From contig NZ_JAPZQX010000008.1 of assembly GCF_027531025.1 (NCBI RefSeq), positions 52,288 through 116,287 on the forward strand: a stretch of 64,000 nucleotides of DNA. The letters run 5' to 3'. Shown in pieces: positions 25,535 through 35,149 of this stretch (within the stretch, counting starts at the first letter, position 1; each line of letters opens with the position of its first letter). The stretch comes from Novosphingobium sp. (lineage in GTDB: Bacteria > Pseudomonadota > Alphaproteobacteria > Sphingomonadales > Sphingomonadaceae). The position numbers and the translations under genes are program-made. The notes beneath the pieces are model-generated. The model was given only the letters and a program-made list of their open reading frames with translations. It had not been told where the DNA came from and did not search any database.

Positions 25535-26689
25535 TCAGGGCAGGCTGGTGCGCCCCAGCACTCCGGCATAGAGCCGGGCATAGGCCGAAACCATCGCCGC
25601 CTCGTCATATTCGGCCTCGGCCCGGGCGCGGTTGGCCGCGCCGATTGCCTGGCGCAGGGCCGGATCGCCCGCCAGCCGGGCCAGGGCCGCGGCCAGTCCG
25701 GCCTCGTCCCCGGGGGCGCAGAGCAGCGGGCGGTTCTCGGCCGCGACCATCGCCGCCACATCGCCCACCTGCGGCGCGGCAATCGCGAGGCGCGTGGCCA
25801 TGGCTTCCACCACCGAGATCGGGAACTGCTCGCTATCGGACGAGAGCGCGAAGAGGTCGAACAGCCCCATGACGTCAGCGGGACGGGCGACATGGCCCGG
25901 CAGGTGAACCCGGTGCCCCACTTTCAGCCGGATCGCCTCGGCCCGGATCGCGTCGCGTTCCGGCCCTTCGCCCAGGATCACCAGCTGCCACTGTTCCGGC
26001 AGCGGGGCAAAGGCGCGGACCAGCCGGGGCAGGTTCTTGACCGCCCGCAACCCGGCGAGCGTGCCCAGCCACAGTTCGCCCGGATGCTTGATCACCCGCG
26101 GCAGGGCATCGCGGCGCGGCTTGCGGCCATAGGCGAAGACCGGGATGCCGTTGGGGATCCGCTTCACCCGCGCCGCCGGCTGGTGCCAGACGGTCCGCGC
26201 GATCTCTTCCAGCCGCTGCGAGGGAACCACCAGCGCATCGGCGCGGTGCAGCGCGAGGCGGCGATAAAGGTTCCGGCGCCGCTTCAGACGGTCCGCCTCG
26301 TCCTGGTTGAAGCCATCCTCGTGATGGACCAGCGGCGGCAGGTTCAGCACCTGGCGGAAGGCCGAATGGGCCAGCACCGCGTCCATCGCCCCCCAGTTGT
26401 AAGTCAGGACCAGGTCATGGCCCTGCATCGCGCGGGCCAGCGCCTGCAACCGGCGCGGCCAGGGCCGCCCGGTCAGCGCGGGAAAATCGTCCGGGAAGTC
26501 GACGGTCAACGCCGGATCGATCATCGCTGCCGCGCCGAGCGCGCCGGGCACGGCCGAAACGATCGAATGGGCCAGGCGCGGGCCAAAGGCGTTCATCAGC
26601 TGGACGGCACGCATTTCCTTGCCGCCCGGATCGAACCCGGAATGAAGGTGCAGCACCCGCAGTTGGGGAGCCGGACGACGCTGACCCAT
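25535..26689 (-). CDS. Glycosyltransferase family 4 (GT-B fold)
   Basis: A 384-residue GT-B glycosyltransferase. The N-terminal acceptor domain begins LRVLHLHSGFDPGGKE, the usual glycine-rich entry of group 1 enzymes. The C-terminal donor domain has LGTLAGLRAVKNLPRLVRAF and the phrase ALSSDSEQFPISVVEAMA, which contains the E-x7-E-like donor site. Likely transfers a sugar to a lipid or surface glycan; the substrate is unknown. Its start overlaps the stop of the upstream alpha/beta hydrolase by one base. Confidence 0.88.
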   Translation of the reverse strand: MGQRRPAPQLRVLHLHSGFDPGGKEMRAVQLMNAFGPRLAHSIVSAVPGALGAAAMIDPALTVDFPDDFPALTGRPWPRRLQALARAMQGHDLVLTYNWGAMDAVLAHSAFRQVLNLPPLVHHEDGFNQDEADRLKRRRNLYRRLALHRADALVVPSQRLEEIARTVWHQPAARVKRIPNGIPVFAYGRKPRRDALPRVIKHPGELWLGTLAGLRAVKNLPRLVRAFAPLPEQWQLVILGEGPERDAIRAEAIRLKVGHRVHLPGHVARPADVMGLFDLFALSSDSEQFPISVVEAMATRLAIAAPQVGDVAAMVAAENRPLLCAPGDEAGLAAALARLAGDPALRQAIGAANRARAEAEYDEAAMVSAYARLYAGVLGRTSLP

Positions 26690-27558
26690 CAGGCAGCCCC
26701 GGCGGCCACCCGCGCCAGCAGGCGATCGATCGCGGCGGTGGCCTCCGGCTCGGTCAGCAGCGGGGCATGGCCCACGCCGCCAACCAGCACGCTGTCGGCC
26801 CCGGCCAGTTCCTGGCCCATGCGGGCAAAGGTTTCCGGCAACAGCACATCGGACAAGGCGCCACGCAGCAGCGTGACCGGCCGCCCCGCCAGCGCGCCGA
26901 AGGCAGGCCAGAGGTCGGCATTGCTGGCCCCGTCAGCCGTGGCAAAGGGTTCGGCGATCTTCATGTCGTAATCGAAATGGATCCGCCCGTTGCTGCCCAC
27001 GACCATGCAGCGCTTGGCCATGGCCAGCCAGTCCGCCACTGCGAAATCGGGAAAGGCCGGCCCTTGCGATTCCGCCAGGGCGCGCGCAGCGTGCATCCAG
27101 GTCGGGAAATTGCGCGCCTGGCCCACATATCCGCGAATCCGCTCGATCCCTTCCGGGTTCACTTCCGGGCCGATATCGTTGAGCAGCGCCCCGGCCAGCC
27201 GCTGCGGCGCGGTGGCGGCAATCATCATGGTCAGCAGCCCGCCCAGCGAGGTGCCCAGGGCAACGACACGCTCAAGCCCGGCCTGTTCGAACAGTTCGCC
27301 CAGGTCCTCCAGATATTGCAGCGGGTTGTAGGTGGCCGAATCCTTCGCATAGGCGCTGTCCCCGCGCCCGCGCAGTTCCACGCAGATGACGCGCCATTCG
27401 CCCGCCAGCCGCACCGCCACATCCTCGAAATCACGGGCATTGCGGGTCAGCCCCGGCAGGCAGAGCACCGGCGGGCGATCGGCCGGCCCGGCATAGTCGC
27501 GATAATGCAGTTTCAGGCCGTCGCGGCTGGTCCAGTAGCCGTCGGTATAGTCTGCCAT
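26689..27558 (-). CDS. Alpha/beta-fold hydrolase
   Basis: A 289-residue alpha/beta hydrolase. The oxyanion region is LCLPGLTRNARDF, the nucleophile elbow GTSLGG has Ser104, and the catalytic His lies near the end in GGVGHAPLLTEPE. ELRGRGDSAY resembles the strand after the oxyanion loop in esterases and C-C hydrolases. The start ATG at 27558 gives a proper N-terminus. The open frame back to 28245 runs antisense to selO and is not coding. It is divergent from selO and joined to the glycosyltransferase by a one-base overlap. Confidence 0.9.
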   Translation of the reverse strand: MADYTDGYWTSRDGLKLHYRDYAGPADRPPVLCLPGLTRNARDFEDVAVRLAGEWRVICVELRGRGDSAYAKDSATYNPLQYLEDLGELFEQAGLERVVALGTSLGGLLTMMIAATAPQRLAGALLNDIGPEVNPEGIERIRGYVGQARNFPTWMHAARALAESQGPAFPDFAVADWLAMAKRCMVVGSNGRIHFDYDMKIAEPFATADGASNADLWPAFGALAGRPVTLLRGALSDVLLPETFARMGQELAGADSVLVGGVGHAPLLTEPEATAAIDRLLARVAAGAA

Positions 27559-27623
27559 GTTCGAACCGGACCCTTTTGGAACTGCGGCTTGTGCCGCGCC
27601 GCGCTTGCCCCCACTATTGCCCG

Positions 27624-29027
27624 ATGCGCGCCGAACCGCAAGCTTCGCCCTATCAGGCCGACACTCCGATTGCCGCCCTGGCCCCCTGGCTGGGCGATCC
27701 GGTGGCCCCGGCCCCCTTCCCGCAGACCACCTTGCGCTGGCGCAACCGGCGCTGGGACAGCGCGGTCGGGCTGGACGGACTGAGCGATGCCGACTGGGTG
27801 CGCCACATGGGCTGGTTCGAACCCCTGCCCGGCAACCTGCCCCGGCCGCTCGCGTTGCGGTACCACGGCCACCAGTTCCGCGTGTACAACCCGGACCTGG
27901 GCGACGGGCGCGGTTTCCTGTTCGCCCAGTTGCGCGACGGAGCCGGCCGCCTGCTCGATCTTGGCACCAAGGGTTCCGGCCAAACTCCGTGGAGCCGCGA
28001 TGGCGACGGGCGACTGACGCTGAAAGGCGCGGTGCGCGAGATTCTGGCCACCGAAATGCTGGAGGCGCTGGGGGTGAACACCAGCAAGACCTTCTCGGTG
28101 ATCGAGACGGGCGAAGAGCTTTACCGGTCGGACGAGCCATCGCCGACCCGCTCGGCCGTGCTGGTCCGCCTAAGCCACGGCCATATCCGGATCGGCACCT
28201 TCCAGCGGCTCGCCTATCTGGAACGGCGCGAGGAAATGGAGGCACTGATCGCCTATTGCCTTGAGCAGTTCCCCGGCCCGCCCCCGCCCGCAGATGCGCC
28301 GGGCCGCGATGAGCCGGCGGCGATCCTGCTGCACCAGGTGGTGGAGCGGCTGGCGCGCCTCGCGGCCGAATGGATGGCGGCGGGCTTTGTCCACGGCGTG
28401 CTCAACACCGACAACATGAACATTTCGGGCGAAAGCTTTGACTATGGCCCCTGGCGCTGGCTGCCGAAGTGGGACCCCAGCTTCACCGCCGCCTATTTCG
28501 ACCACGGCGAGCTCTATGCCTTTGGCCGCCAGCCCGAGGCGCTGCACTGGAACTGCGGGCAGCTGGCCGTGGCGCTGCGGCTGGTGGCCGAGGCCCCGCC
28601 GCTGATCGCCGCGCTGGAGCGGTTCGGGCCGCTCTATCAGGCGGCGCTGGCGCAGCAGTTCCTGTGGCGGCTGGGTGTTGCCTCGCGCGGCTTCGACGCC
28701 GACTATGCCGCGATCGCGGCAGCCGAAAAAGCCATGCGCGAGAGCGGGATGAGCCCCGACGCCTTCTTCCACCGCCATCGCTTCGGCCGTCATGCCGAGG
28801 GCGATTTCGCCGCTGCGCTGGCCGGTTATGCGCAGGCGGGCGAGGCCCATCCGCTGTGGGACGAGGCCGAGCCGCCCAGCCTGGTGATCGACCGGGTCGA
28901 GGCGATCTGGGCCGCGATCGACCAGCGCGATGACTGGTCGCCGCTGGCCGAGGCGGTAACTGCAATCCGCCGCCTGGGAGAGGCGCTGGGCCCGCCTTGT
29001 GAAGGCGACATTAGGGATGTTCCTTAG
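27624..29027 (+). CDS. selO: Protein adenylyltransferase SelO (YdiU/UPF0061)
   Basis: A 467-residue pseudokinase-fold enzyme that transfers AMP to Ser, Thr or Tyr on target proteins, a process linked to oxidative stress. Conserved parts include GHQFRVYNPDLGDGR, the flipped-ATP lysine segment TKGSGQTPWSRDGDGRL, the GVLNTDNMNI catalytic loop (about 258-267), and the metal aspartate in DYGP. The C-terminus here lacks the Cys/Sec redox tail seen in some homologs. The ATG at 27624 is preferred; the frame opens at 27576. Confidence 0.95.
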   Translation: MRAEPQASPYQADTPIAALAPWLGDPVAPAPFPQTTLRWRNRRWDSAVGLDGLSDADWVRHMGWFEPLPGNLPRPLALRYHGHQFRVYNPDLGDGRGFLFAQLRDGAGRLLDLGTKGSGQTPWSRDGDGRLTLKGAVREILATEMLEALGVNTSKTFSVIETGEELYRSDEPSPTRSAVLVRLSHGHIRIGTFQRLAYLERREEMEALIAYCLEQFPGPPPPADAPGRDEPAAILLHQVVERLARLAAEWMAAGFVHGVLNTDNMNISGESFDYGPWRWLPKWDPSFTAAYFDHGELYAFGRQPEALHWNCGQLAVALRLVAEAPPLIAALERFGPLYQAALAQQFLWRLGVASRGFDADYAAIAAAEKAMRESGMSPDAFFHRHRFGRHAEGDFAAALAGYAQAGEAHPLWDEAEPPSLVIDRVEAIWAAIDQRDDWSPLAEAVTAIRRLGEALGPPCEGDIRDVP

Positions 29028-29113
29028 CCCGAAACGCAAAGCTTTTCAGATAGCGGTGGCTCGGGTAAGGCCGCTTTGCACCGGCAAGTCCAGAGCCGGG
29101 GTGGGACGGGACT

Positions 29114-30532
29114 GTGAGCACAGCTGAACTGATTTCCTACGAGCCAGCCACCGGAGCCGAACTGTGGCGCGGGCGGCATGGCGACGTCGACGAGATCGTG
29201 GGCCGCGCCCGTCGAGCCTGGCCGGCCTGGGCCGCCCAGCCGCTGTCGACCCGGATGGAACTGGTCCGCCGCTTTGCCAACGAAGTGCGCAAGGACGCCG
29301 AGAAGCTGGCGACGATGATCGCGCGTGAAACCGGCAAGCCGATGTGGGAAGCCCGGACTGAGGTCGAAAGCGTCGTCAACAAGGTCGAGATCTCGATCCG
29401 CGCCTATGCCGAACGGACCAGCCAGCGCAAGCTGGACAACGCGCTGCAGGGCACGGCCGCGCTGCGCCACAAGCCGCATGGGGTAATGGCGGTGCTGGGC
29501 CCCTACAATTTCCCCGCGCACCTGCCCAATGGCCATATCGTCCCGGCGCTGATCGCGGGCAATGTGATCGTCTTCAAGCCCAGCGAAAAGACCCCGGCCA
29601 CGGCCGAACTGCTGGTGCAATGCTTTCACCGCGCCGGAATCTCGGCTGCAGTCGTCCAGCTGCTGATCGGCGGCCCGCAGGAAGGCCAGGCGCTGGTCGC
29701 GCATGAAGGCATCGACGGGGTGCTGTTCACCGGATCGGCCCACACCGGCATTGCCATCAACCGCAAGCTGGCGACCCGTCCAGACAAGATCGTGGCGCTG
29801 GAAATGGGCGGCAACAACCCGATCGTGGTCTGGGACACGCCCAAGCTGACCGATGCCGCCGCCCTGGTAGTCCAGTCGGCTTTCACCAGCGCCGGCCAGC
29901 GCTGCACCGCGGCGCGGCGGCTGATCGTCAAGAGCACGATGTACGAGCAGCTGATCGCCGAGGTGAAGCGGCTGGCTGACCGGATCATCGTCGGCGCCCC
30001 GTTTGACGATCCGCAGCCCTTCATGGGCCCGGTGATCGACAACCGCTCCGCCGACGGGCTGACCGAAAGCTTCCTCTATCTGCTGAGCAATGGCGGCCGG
30101 GCGATCAAGCACCTGGTCCGCCCGCGTGACGACCTGCCGTTCCTCTCGCCCGCGATCATCGACGTCACCGGGGTGCGCGAAAAGCCCGATGTCGAGCTGT
30201 TCGGCCCGCTGCTGCAGGTCTGCCAGGTCAGCGACCTGGACGAGGCGATTGCCGAGGCGAACAACACCCGCTTCGGCCTGTCTGCCTCGCTGATCGGGGG
30301 GACGCCGCAGGAATACAACCGGTTCTGGGCCAATGTCCGCGCCGGGGTAATCAACTGGAATCGGCCGACCAACGGCGCCAGCTCGGCTGCGCCGTTCGGC
30401 GGTGTGGGCCTGTCGGGCAACCATCGGCCGAGTGCCTATTATGCCGCGGATTACTGCGCCTATCCGGTTGCCTCGAACGAGATGGAACAGCCGCGCGCGA
30501 TGATCGGCGTGGGCCTGCGCGAAGCGAAGTAG
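29114..30532 (+). CDS. astD: N-succinylglutamate 5-semialdehyde dehydrogenase
   Basis: A 472-residue aldehyde dehydrogenase of the AstD type, the fourth step of the arginine succinyltransferase pathway. Catalytic Glu230 lies in ALEMGGNNP and nucleophile Cys264 in SAGQRCTAARR. The phrase GPYNFPAHLPNGHIVPALIAGN is typical of AstD. It starts with GTG at 29114. The other ast genes (astA, B, C, E) are not next to it in this window, so its pathway role here is inferred from family only. Confidence 0.88.
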   Translation: MSTAELISYEPATGAELWRGRHGDVDEIVGRARRAWPAWAAQPLSTRMELVRRFANEVRKDAEKLATMIARETGKPMWEARTEVESVVNKVEISIRAYAERTSQRKLDNALQGTAALRHKPHGVMAVLGPYNFPAHLPNGHIVPALIAGNVIVFKPSEKTPATAELLVQCFHRAGISAAVVQLLIGGPQEGQALVAHEGIDGVLFTGSAHTGIAINRKLATRPDKIVALEMGGNNPIVVWDTPKLTDAAALVVQSAFTSAGQRCTAARRLIVKSTMYEQLIAEVKRLADRIIVGAPFDDPQPFMGPVIDNRSADGLTESFLYLLSNGGRAIKHLVRPRDDLPFLSPAIIDVTGVREKPDVELFGPLLQVCQVSDLDEAIAEANNTRFGLSASLIGGTPQEYNRFWANVRAGVINWNRPTNGASSAAPFGGVGLSGNHRPSAYYAADYCAYPVASNEMEQPRAMIGVGLREAK

Positions 30533-30539
30533 CGCCGCC

Positions 30540-31244
30540 TCAGCCGTTGACGATCAGGTCGACCTCGGCCTGCCCATCGGGCAGCGGGCGGGCGAAAACG
30601 GCATAGCCCAGCGCGCCTTTGCCCCCCGTCACCACGGCATCACCGCCAGCCCGACGATAGGTGGCGCCAAGACCCGCCCGAACGGCACTGGCGTGGTAGA
30701 AGGCGATCACTTCATCGGCACTTACCGGCACCCTGAAGTTCACCACACGCAACTGGCAACCGGGACGATCGTTCCCCCCGGCCTCCTGCGCCTCGCCCAG
30801 CGGATAGACCGGCAGGGCAGCCGGCAGGCGCGCGGCCCAGCTGAAGGAATAGTCGAGTTCGGCCGCGCAGGTCCGGCTGAACGGCAGCGCCGCCGCAATC
30901 GCTGCGGCCGTTGGTGCGACCGCGATCGGCGAGACGCGGTCTTCGGCCACTGGGCGCGGCAGGGCGGGGATCGACCCGCCGAGCAATTGCCGGGCAGCCG
31001 ACCTTGCGGCTTCGGCACTGGCGGGATCGGGGGCAATCAGCGGAATGGCGCCAACCGGCGGTCCGCCCCCGGTCAGCGCGGCCCCGGCAGGGTTGGACCC
31101 GGCGAGGTCAGGATCGCTGAGCAGCGGCAGGGCGAGGGCAGCAGCCACCGCCGGATCGCGCTCGGCTGGTGGCGGTGGCGGCGCGGTTTCACCGCAAGCC
31201 GCCAGCAGCGGCGGCAGCGCAAGTAGGAGGAAGGCCCGGTCCAT
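30540..31244 (-). CDS. Predicted lipoprotein of unknown function
   Basis: A 234-residue lipoprotein with lipobox LAAC and the acylated cysteine at residue 17. A run of prolines and an Ala-rich region occupies residues 20-110. The C-terminal half is better ordered, with two cysteines (TCAAELDYSF and PGCQLRVVNF) that may pair, and DEVIAFYHASAVRAGLGATY, a pattern also seen in small periplasmic domains that follow molecules with an alpha-beta sandwich. I do not recognise the family. A CtrA-like box is just upstream. Confidence 0.7.
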   Translation of the reverse strand: MDRAFLLLALPPLLAACGETAPPPPPAERDPAVAAALALPLLSDPDLAGSNPAGAALTGGGPPVGAIPLIAPDPASAEAARSAARQLLGGSIPALPRPVAEDRVSPIAVAPTAAAIAAALPFSRTCAAELDYSFSWAARLPAALPVYPLGEAQEAGGNDRPGCQLRVVNFRVPVSADEVIAFYHASAVRAGLGATYRRAGGDAVVTGGKGALGYAVFARPLPDGQAEVDLIVNG

Positions 31245-31267
31245 CGCGCGGCAGGCATAGCCGCGCG

Positions 31268-31286
31268 ATGGTTAAGGGCGGTTTAG
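31268..31286 (-). promoter_or_regulatory. CtrA-like box upstream of the lipoprotein gene
   Basis: On the minus strand the sequence CTAA, seven bases, then TTAACCAT resembles the CtrA recognition pattern TTAA-N7-TTAAC and its TTAACCAT half-site. It overlaps the stop codon of the upstream glycine-zipper gene and ends about 24 bases before the lipoprotein start. One base differs from the ideal first half. This is a pattern match only. Confidence 0.35.
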
Positions 31287-31720
31287 CGGCAACGGTAGCC
31301 GTTGTTGCTGGACGAACGGTCGATCGCCCGACCCAGCAGGGCGCCCCCAGCAGCACCCAGGATCGCGCCGAGGGTGCGATCGCCGCGCCGCCCGGCCACT
31401 TCGCGCCCGATCAGCGCCCCGGCCACGCCGCCCACGATCAGGCCGGTGGTGCCATCGCTGCGGCGGCAGTAGTGGCGACCATCGTCGCCGCGCCAGGTGC
31501 GGGTGTTGGCATAGACCGGCTCGCCATAGTAGCCGCGCTGGCGATAGTCGCCGCGATACTCGCCGCGATAGCCATCACGATAATCGCCGCGATAGTCCTG
31601 GCTGTAGTAATCGTCCCCACGACGGTCCCAATCACCATGCTGGGCCAGCGCCGGGCTGGCGGTCAACACCATGACGGGAGCCAGCAGCGCGAGAGCGGCG
31701 GTCTTGAAGGTCTGGGGCAT
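31283..31720 (-). CDS. Exported glycine-zipper protein with YRG/D repeats
   Basis: A 145-residue protein with a signal peptide (residues 1-26, ending SPALA). Residues about 37-62 repeat a YRGDYRDGYRGEY pattern, rich in Tyr, Arg, Gly and Asp. A Cys pair may be formed between CRRSDG and the final YRCR. The C-terminal half contains GLIVGGVAGALIGREVAG and ILGAAGGALLGRAIDR, a glycine-zipper membrane hairpin common in envelope proteins of sphingomonads. Likely in the outer membrane or periplasm. Confidence 0.75.
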   Translation of the reverse strand: MPQTFKTAALALLAPVMVLTASPALAQHGDWDRRGDDYYSQDYRGDYRDGYRGEYRGDYRQRGYYGEPVYANTRTWRGDDGRHYCRRSDGTTGLIVGGVAGALIGREVAGRRGDRTLGAILGAAGGALLGRAIDRSSSNNGYRCR

Positions 31721-31860
31721 GTTCGGTCTCCGAGTGAGCTGATGCGTTCAGCTATAGGCCTTCGAACCTGAACGATGCGCAACCGAACTGTCAGGTAAGA
31801 AATTTTTTCGTCCCGGCTCGCCGCTTGCCCCGCATGCCCCGGCAGACTACCGCCCTACCC

Positions 31861-32754
31861 ATGCCTGCGCCCACCCCCTCGCCCCGCACCGGCGGACTGC
31901 CGCTGGCCTTGGGGGCCCACCTGATCTGGGGCCTGCTGCCGCTTTACCTGTGGCTGGTATCGCACGTGCCGGCCTTCGAATTCGTCGGCTGGCGGGTGAT
32001 TTCGTCGCTGCCGCTGTGCCTGCTGATCCTGGCCTGGCGCGGCCAGCTGGGCGAGCTGGGCGCGGCCCTGGCCAATCCGCGCACGCGGCTGATGCTGCTG
32101 GCCTCGTCGCTGCTGATCGCGATCAACTGGGTGGTCTATGTCGCCGCGATCCAGACCGAGCAGGTCTATGCCGCGAGCGTCGGCTATTATGTCACTCCGT
32201 TGCTCAGCGTGCTGGCCGGAACCCTGTTCCTCGGCGAGAGGCTGACCCGGCGGCAATGGCTGGCCGTGGCGATCTCCACCCTTGGTGTGCTGATACTGGC
32301 CTGGGAAGCCCTGGCGACGCTGTGGATCAGCCTGGTGCTGGCCCTGTCGTGGACCGCCTATGGCTTCGTGCGCAAGCTCGCCCCGGTTTCGGCGCTGACC
32401 GGGCTGTCGATCGAGGTCATGGTGCTGACCCTGCCGGCCATGGCCGTGGCCGGTTTTTATGCGCAAGGCCCGGCCGGGAGCGCCCTGCTGGGCGGCTGGC
32501 AGGATGCCACGCTGGTGCTGTTCTCGGACGTGGTCACAGCCGTCCCGCTGGTCCTGTTCGCCATGGCGGCACAGCGGCTAGCCTATTCGACCATGGGGAT
32601 GATCCAGTTCATGTCGCCCTCGATGGTCTTCGTGCTGGGACTGGTGTTCTTCCACAAGCCGCTCGACGGGGCGCAGCTGGTCAGCTTCGCCCTGATCTGG
32701 ACGGCGATTGCGCTGTTCGTCTGGGACCTGCTGGCGCGATCCCGCCAGGCCTGA
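31861..32754 (+). CDS. rarD: EamA-family transporter RarD
   Basis: A 297-residue drug/metabolite transporter superfamily protein with ten hydrophobic helices in two EamA halves. The beginning GAHLIWGLLPLYLWLV and the GYYVTPLLSVLAGTLFLGERL segment are typical of RarD. The transported substrate is not known; the rarD name comes from a chloramphenicol-sensitivity annotation. Start is uncertain: ATG at 31861 gives a short 13-residue lead before the first helix, while ATG at 31834 also fits, and no clear ribosome-binding site decides. Confidence 0.88.
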   Translation: MPAPTPSPRTGGLPLALGAHLIWGLLPLYLWLVSHVPAFEFVGWRVISSLPLCLLILAWRGQLGELGAALANPRTRLMLLASSLLIAINWVVYVAAIQTEQVYAASVGYYVTPLLSVLAGTLFLGERLTRRQWLAVAISTLGVLILAWEALATLWISLVLALSWTAYGFVRKLAPVSALTGLSIEVMVLTLPAMAVAGFYAQGPAGSALLGGWQDATLVLFSDVVTAVPLVLFAMAAQRLAYSTMGMIQFMSPSMVFVLGLVFFHKPLDGAQLVSFALIWTAIALFVWDLLARSRQA

Positions 32755-32763
32755 CCGGCCAGT

Positions 32764-33804
32764 TCAGCCGAGGAAGCGCCAGGCCAGCGTCTCGCCGGCA
32801 TGGAATGGCACGATCGGGGTGCCATTGGCGTCGATCAGTTCGGGTACCTGGGCACCGCTGCGCTCCAGCACGACCGTGTCCTCGTTCACCGGCAGGCGAT
32901 AGAAGGCCGGGCCATTGAGGCTGGCAAAGCCCTCAAACTTGTCGATCGCGCCTTCTTCCTCGAACACGGCGAGGTAGCTTTCCAGCGCATAGGGCGCGTT
33001 ATAGATGCCCGCGCAGCCGCAGGACGATTCCTTCGCCCCCACCGCGTGCGGCGCGCTGTCCGTTCCCAGGAAGAACTTGGCATTGCCCGAAGTTGCCGCC
33101 TTGCGCAGCGCCAGACGGTGCACTTCGCGCTTGGCCACCGGCAGGCAGTACATGTGCGGGCGGATGCCGCCGGCGAACATCGCGTTGCGGTTGATGTGGA
33201 GATGCTGCGGGGTGATCGTGGCAGCCACGTTCGGCCCGGCGCCCTCGACAAATTCCACCGCATCCCGGGTGGTGATGTGCTCGAACACGATCCGCAGGCC
33301 GGGCAGGTCACGGACCAGGCCCGAGAGCGTGCGCTCGATGAACACGGCCTCGCGATCGAAGATGTCGACATGGCTGTCGGTCACTTCGCCGTGGATCAGC
33401 AGCGGCATGCCGATCGCTTCCATCCGTTCCAGCACGGGGCGGATATTGGCGACATCGGTCACGCCATGGGCTGAACCGGTGGTGGCATGGGCGGGATAGA
33501 GCTTGGCCGCGGTAAACACGCCTTCGGCAAAGCCGCGCGCAATCTCGTCCGCGTCGATCGTGTCAGTCAGGTACGCGGTCATCAGCGGGGTAAAGCCCGG
33601 CCCGGCCGCAGCCACGATCCGCTCGCGATAGGCTGCTGCTGCCGCCACCGTGGTGATCGGGGGCGACAGGTTGGGCATCACGATCGCGCGGGCAAACTGG
33701 CGCGCGGTATGCCTGGCCACACCTTCCAGTACGGCCCCGTCGCGCAGGTGAACGTGCCAATCGTCGGGGCGGCGGATGGTCAGGCGATTCGGTGCGTCGG
33801 TCAT
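32764..33804 (-). CDS. pyrC: Dihydroorotase (class II)
   Basis: A 346-residue dihydroorotase converting carbamoyl aspartate to dihydroorotate in pyrimidine synthesis. It has the zinc-binding His17-x-His19 in [10 protein letters not shown], the carbamylated lysine in [11 protein letters not shown] (Lys101), the His in IHGEVTD, and the GTDSAPH aspartate. Length and order match the E. coli-type class II enzyme. It is divergent from ygfZ with 38 bases between the starts. Confidence 0.96.
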   Translation of the reverse strand: MTDAPNRLTIRRPDDWHVHLRDGAVLEGVARHTARQFARAIVMPNLSPPITTVAAAAAYRERIVAAAGPGFTPLMTAYLTDTIDADEIARGFAEGVFTAAKLYPAHATTGSAHGVTDVANIRPVLERMEAIGMPLLIHGEVTDSHVDIFDREAVFIERTLSGLVRDLPGLRIVFEHITTRDAVEFVEGAGPNVAATITPQHLHINRNAMFAGGIRPHMYCLPVAKREVHRLALRKAATSGNAKFFLGTDSAPHAVGAKESSCGCAGIYNAPYALESYLAVFEEEGAIDKFEGFASLNGPAFYRLPVNEDTVVLERSGAQVPELIDANGTPIVPFHAGETLAWRFLG

Positions 33805-33842
33805 GCCTTTCCCTTAGGCATGACCCACCCTATCTGTCATCC

Positions 33843-34553
33843 ATGACTGCAACCAATCTGACCGACCGCGCCGTGATCCGCCTGTCCGCCACCGAGCCGG
33901 GCGAAGACCTGCGCGGGTTCCTCAATGGGCTGGTCACCAATGACGTTTCGGGCGCGCTGCCGGTCTGGGCGGCATTGCTGACCCCGCAGGGCAAGGTGAT
34001 TGCCGATTTCCTGGTCTGGGCCGATGGAGATGACCTGCTGCTCGATTGCGAGGCGGCGGCGGCCGAGGCCCTGGTCAAGCGCCTGTCGATGTACCGGTTG
34101 CGCCGCAAGATCGCGATTGCGCTCGATTCCGCCGTGGGCGTGCACTGGCAGCCGGGCGATGGGCCCGCGCCCGATCCGCGCCTGCCCGCGCTGGGCCAGC
34201 GCTGGCTGGGTGAGGCGGCTGGCGGCGATGCTGCAGCCGCCTGGCGGCAACATCGCTTGTCACGGGGCGTGACCGAAGGGGCGGCGGAACTGGCTGACCT
34301 GCTCTGGCTGGAATGCAATGCCGCCGAACTGAGCGGCGTGTCCTTCACCAAGGGCTGCTATGTCGGGCAGGAAAACACCGCACGGATGAACTGGCGGCAG
34401 AAGGTCAACCGGCGGCTGGTAGTCGTGCCGCTGAGCGAAAGCGATCCGGCGAGGCAGCGCACCGCCTATCCGGACCTGGACCTGGCAGTCGATCACCGGC
34501 GGGTCGAGGATCTCGACCCTGCCACCCTGCCCGGCTGGCTTCAGCTGGGCTGA
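33843..34553 (+). CDS. ygfZ: Folate-binding protein YgfZ
   Basis: A 236-residue protein related to the glycine-cleavage T protein. It binds tetrahydrofolate and helps maintain certain iron-sulfur enzymes. The conserved motif KGCYVGQE is present (FTKGCYVGQEN), with the cysteine that marks YgfZ/IBA57. FLNGLVTNDV is near the front. The ATG at 33843 is chosen over the longer frame from 33792, which overlaps pyrC. Its C-terminus overlaps the convergent TetR gene by 13 bases. Confidence 0.93.
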   Translation: MTATNLTDRAVIRLSATEPGEDLRGFLNGLVTNDVSGALPVWAALLTPQGKVIADFLVWADGDDLLLDCEAAAAEALVKRLSMYRLRRKIAIALDSAVGVHWQPGDGPAPDPRLPALGQRWLGEAAGGDAAAAWRQHRLSRGVTEGAAELADLLWLECNAAELSGVSFTKGCYVGQENTARMNWRQKVNRRLVVVPLSESDPARQRTAYPDLDLAVDHRRVEDLDPATLPGWLQLG

Positions 34554-35149
34554 CCATCTTCCGACCTGGCCGGCGCCAGCCCGGCCTTCACCGCCTGATC
34601 AACCAGCATGGCCTCGGCAATGTCGCGCGCGGTGGTGCGCGGCAGCTTCAGCGAATGGGCCAGCGCCCCGCCCAGCAGGGCATCGCCCATCGCCATCAGG
34701 CACAGCGCATGGGCCACCCCGCGCATCTGGCCCGAGCCGAATTCGTCGAGATCCTGGACCAGGTCGTTGATCGCGCTGACCAGCGGATCGAGCGCATCCT
34801 CGTTGCCGTTCATCAGCATCCAGCTCGCCAGCGCCCCGCCGCCCTCCTTGTCAAAGGCATCGAAGGCCAGGTCCACCACTTCGCGCGCGCTGCCCTCGCC
34901 CTTGCGGCTGGCCAGCACGGCTTCTTCCACCGTGGCGCAAATGGTGATGGCCAGGTGTTCCGCCAGCGCCTTCTGCAGTCCGGCAGCCGAGCCGAAGTGG
35001 TGCAGCAGGTTGGCATGGGTCCGCCCGATTCGCGCAGCCACGGCCTTCAGCGTCACCGCCTGCGGGCCGAGTTCGATCAGCAGCGCCCGCGCGGCTTCCA
35101 GCGCGACGGTGCGGCTTTCTTCCTGGCTGAGTCTTTTCCTTATTGACAT
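34541..35149 (-). CDS. TetR-family transcriptional regulator
   Basis: A 202-residue regulator with a TetR helix-turn-helix at residues 12-60 (ARALLIELGPQAVTLKAVAARIGRTHANLLHHFGS). The ligand-binding part is helical with no recognisable ligand site. Its start codon lies inside a perfect TGACA/TGTCA dyad in the short gap before the divergent COG3687-type gene, so it probably represses both itself and that neighbour. Confidence 0.9.
   Translation of the reverse strand: MSIRKRLSQEESRTVALEAARALLIELGPQAVTLKAVAARIGRTHANLLHHFGSAAGLQKALAEHLAITICATVEEAVLASRKGEGSAREVVDLAFDAFDKEGGGALASWMLMNGNEDALDPLVSAINDLVQDLDEFGSGQMRGVAHALCLMAMGDALLGGALAHSLKLPRTTARDIAEAMLVDQAVKAGLAPARSEDGQPS

Noticed and set aside
27559..28245. 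N-terminal extension of the alpha/beta hydrolase
   Set aside because: It is antisense to selO and low in recognisable structure; the fold begins at 27558.
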